A stretch of DNA of 64,000 nt, from the NCBI GenBank assembly GCA_017562135.1, contig QEYB01000533.1:335467-399466 (forward strand), written 5' to 3'. Of this stretch, positions 61,901 to 64,000 are shown in pieces. Below the pieces are notes generated by a model. That model ran no database searches. It had not been told where the DNA came from and was given only the letters and a program-made list of their open reading frames with translations. Both the position numbers and the translations under genes were made by a program. How positions within the stretch are numbered: position 1 is the stretch's first letter; every line of letters starts with the position of its first letter. The DNA is from Dipylidium caninum (lineage: Eukaryota; Platyhelminthes; Cestoda; Cyclophyllidea; Dipylidiidae).

Positions 61901-64000
61901 GCCAAAACATTTTCTGCATTGAATGATAAACGTCACATGTCGCTTAATGTCTCTAGCCGGGCAACCTTGGAATCCCGCAGCTAGAAGGTCACATCTTATT
62001 TGCGTCTTCCTGCAACACACAATTGCGAGAGTCAGTCTTGTCAGTCGTCGGCGAACTTCTACCTCCTCGGTAATCGTGGATTGGCGGACGAAGGTCGACG
62101 TAATGTGCAGCTGCGACGCATCGCGCCAGACGTCTCGGCCACGGACTAAGTATGGCGGTTTTGAGCGCCCTCGCCCGAGCCCCCCAGCCCGGACCACGAC
62201 TTGTTCAAACCAGCAAAATCCTACAGTTCCGAGGCAGGGTCTGAGCAATTTTAGCGTGAGCATTTCTTTCGGAGTACTTTAGCCATTTGACAGCCGCCGA
62301 GCGCCGAGGCAGATGGTGGGAAAATGAGTCGCTGCTCCCCTGGAGACCAAGGCAAATGCGAGCTTCCTTAGGGCCCGGCCTTATTGTCGGGGATATTTTA
62401 GCCTGGAGGAAGTTCCTCCTTTTAAAGCAGGCACACTGTGCGAACGAGTTGAATTGGCCAGTAAGAGGCCGCATGGCGAAGGCGGAGGAATGCCTGAGCA
62501 CGGTGGGGAATGGCGGAAAGAGAGTTGCTTGCAGTACTCGAGAATAACACTTTCAATCAATCGGAAATCGCCGTATTCCAGAGCCAAAGCGTTTAGAGGG
62601 GGATCCTACGGACTTCAAATCTTGACAGTTCGCCTTCTTACTGGAACCGAGTAAAGGTACGAAACCGCCTGGGACGACGGAACCAAGTGCCATTCTCTAA
62701 GGGCGTGTCAGCAAGCCAGGAAACTAGGCAGTAGGAAAAAGTTTATGTGCACCTCACCCACAATGGCCCGTCCCCTATATGGAGCGGTCGGTCAAGTTCA
62801 CATGGCTCGTTCCCGCTCACTCCGAGACTGGGGGGTAGCCTAACTCAACGGGTAGGACCGCAATTCGAGTTGGGCGAGGGGGAAATGCAGACGCTGCATA
62901 TATATATGCCTTTATTTAAAATGGCACGTCGGCGAAGGAATACGCAGATAGTCTGAAATGGCTTGTCATACACACAAGAAAGAAAGGACAAGAAGTAAGT
63001 GAGTGTATTCGTTTGCAACCTGTCAACCGGACCAGGGATCACTTGGAACCCGTTGACGCGAATAGACTTGAGGCGGTCACCGGGAGACAAAGCCTCTATA
63101 GCTTTCAAAGCCTCTTTGAAGATTCAGGGCGAATCAGGTCGAGAGAAGTGGATTCAGGTGTCCTGCAGCCTGAGAGAGATTTTTAGGGAAAAAACCCGAA
63201 ATGTCGCTCATCTCAGCTCCCTCCTCCTCTCCTTTCCTCATACCTCCTTTCGGCGTTTTCCACAACAACGCAGTAAGTTGGGGAACGAAGGGGAATTATA
63301 TGCGGGGTGAGATCGGCCAGTGGCTTGCTGGCTTGGGAAACGGGCTTGGCGTGCGGCGCCGCCAGCAGGACAACTTTCCGGCGACATTGGCAGAGCACCA
63401 GGTATTTAGGGACTTCCGCCTAGACAATATTCTCAAGCTGCTCGGTTAAGAGTTGTTGAGCACCGGCGGGTGAATGTCGATGAAGAGAATCGAATTAGAA
63501 GGTGAAGCGGGCAAGAGATCGGAAGCATCTGGCGGAGTAGAGCAAGAAGAGCCGGCATGATCTATGGGCGGTGGTGCTTTTCAAAATAGCGAAAGCGTTG
63601 TACGAATTGGGTAAGTTGTCAGTGGCACTCTCACTTCGCTTCACCGAGGAGCCAAGAGGCGGTCAACAGGCGTCGGCTGTACAGCGAGGAAAGACAGCGG
63701 AAGGAAAACGCTGGAAGGGGAGCTTCCGGGCGATCAGAGTATCAAGGGGATTTACTTCACTCGGAGGGGTAAGGGCGCGGCTACGAGTGGACGGGCAAGA
63801 TTAGATGGGTCGTCCATGCGGCTAGCCCGGGGGGATGGATCTTCGTATCCCGATTCAATATGCCGAGGGAATCGGCCTTGCAGTGGTAAGCACCTAACTC
63901 AAAGTTTTCCAATTGCAGTGTCTCCACCAATGATTCACGAGGTACTGTACATTAGGTGCACAATTATACACCAGCTTTTCGCACTGATGGCAGTCGCGTT
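49964..64000 (-). CDS. axonemal dynein heavy chain, inner-arm type (DNAH3/7/12-like), 5' end beyond right edge
   Basis: Motor subunit of ciliary dynein. The C-terminal half is here. Exons with exact phase: 57663-58406 (AAA5/AAA6 linker: [25 protein letters not shown]), 56857-57017, 56226-56383 ([16 protein letters not shown]), 55847-56001, 54888-55302 ([35 protein letters not shown]), 54235-54341, 53731-53874 ([16 protein letters not shown]), 53029-53192 ([13 protein letters not shown]), 52550-52703, 51527-51924 ([18 protein letters not shown]), 50578-51100 and 49964-50170 (STTGHSTNY, ends ALCQLDD). Further right, in broken frames: AAA5 (58875-59190), stalk base with GLGGEK (60380-60550), microtubule-binding stalk side (61690-61900) and CC1 (63020-63125). 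The C-terminus resembles DNAH3/7/12; the exact paralogue is uncertain. Confidence 0.92.
50578..51100 (-). other. DNAH C-terminal exon with disordered insertion
   Basis: The exon codes [39 protein letters not shown] and then, before [14 protein letters not shown], an insertion of roughly 70-80 residues rich in Ala, Glu, Pro and Ser (about 50690-50935). Human relatives have a short link here. The frame is open throughout. A GTGAGT inside could be a donor, but the best acceptor is out of phase, so I treat the insertion as translated. Confidence 0.75.
58200..61900 (-). pseudogene. frame-broken 5' part of the dynein heavy chain within this window
   Basis: Conserved dynein segments remain in order but switch frame repeatedly. 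Between 58220 and 58355 there are four single-base breaks: RVIRP to [12 protein letters not shown] to [13 protein letters not shown] to [19 protein letters not shown], and LAE to SVYRQSG. Further breaks occur near 59165 (NITGDV to [13 protein letters not shown]), 59115 and 58990, and at 60390 (GLGGEKF) and 61755 (RPNAS to TACEGLWQ). Most fit one extra or missing base. Exons left of about 58.2 kb are intact. Error in the assembly is at least as likely as true loss. Confidence 0.55.

Noticed and set aside
61676..62263. Minus-strand 195-codon frame as an independent gene
   Set aside because: The part that matters ([12 protein letters not shown]) is dynein stalk sequence that continues in a neighbouring frame as [11 protein letters not shown]; it is part of the dynein gene, not a separate one.
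1..64000. tRNA or rRNA genes, CRISPR arrays, operons, insertion sequences, viral genes
   Set aside because: I looked for cloverleaf boxes, regularly spaced repeats, polycistronic frames and transposase or reverse-transcriptase motifs and found none that could be supported.

Overview
This is eukaryotic DNA from an invertebrate animal with axonemal cilia. It has spliced protein-coding genes with GT-AG introns and no prokaryotic features. Very short introns (34, 40 and 58 bp) among long ones, strongly diverged orthologues and a MOLO1-type TPM-domain protein suggest a flatworm, perhaps a tapeworm; that assignment is inference. I recognise six genes by protein similarity recalled from family knowledge and by splice-phase continuity, and I add one small unrecognised gene.

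Layout. <1-7835 (-): TBC1D31/WDR67 orthologue (WD40 repeats plus TBC domain), running off the left edge. 8178-8963 (+): CYB561D2-like cytochrome b561, head to head with TBC1D31 across about 340 bp. 9867-14883 (-): secreted or membrane-anchored TPM-domain protein of the MOLO1 type, with a GC-rich intron of about 4 kb. 15503-15803 (+): two-exon orphan gene of 80 codons. 16968-18355 (-): CDK9, the kinase of P-TEFb. 20076-47814 (+): a 28-kb, many-exon PRKDC (DNA-PKcs) orthologue ending in kinase and FATC exons. 49964->64000 (-): axonemal dynein heavy chain of the DNAH3/7/12-like inner-arm type. It covers the stalk, AAA5, AAA6 and C-terminal domain and continues past the right edge.

The genes do not form a pathway: they serve ciliary/centriolar function (TBC1D31, DNAH), transcription elongation (CDK9), DNA end joining (PRKDC), transmembrane electron transfer (CYB561) and possibly receptor modulation (MOLO1-like). 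Three adjacent pairs are divergent (TBC1D31/CYB561, MOLO1-like/orphan, CDK9/PRKDC); PRKDC and DNAH converge.

A recurring oddity is single-base frame breaks inside conserved cores, sparse in TBC1D31, CYB561 and CDK9 and dense in the dynein between about 58.2 and 62 kb. Because the conserved residues continue in the neighbouring frame, I favour recent or technical indels (an unpolished assembly patch) over ancient decay. I saw no convincing novel multi-gene system, mobile element, RNA gene or CRISPR.
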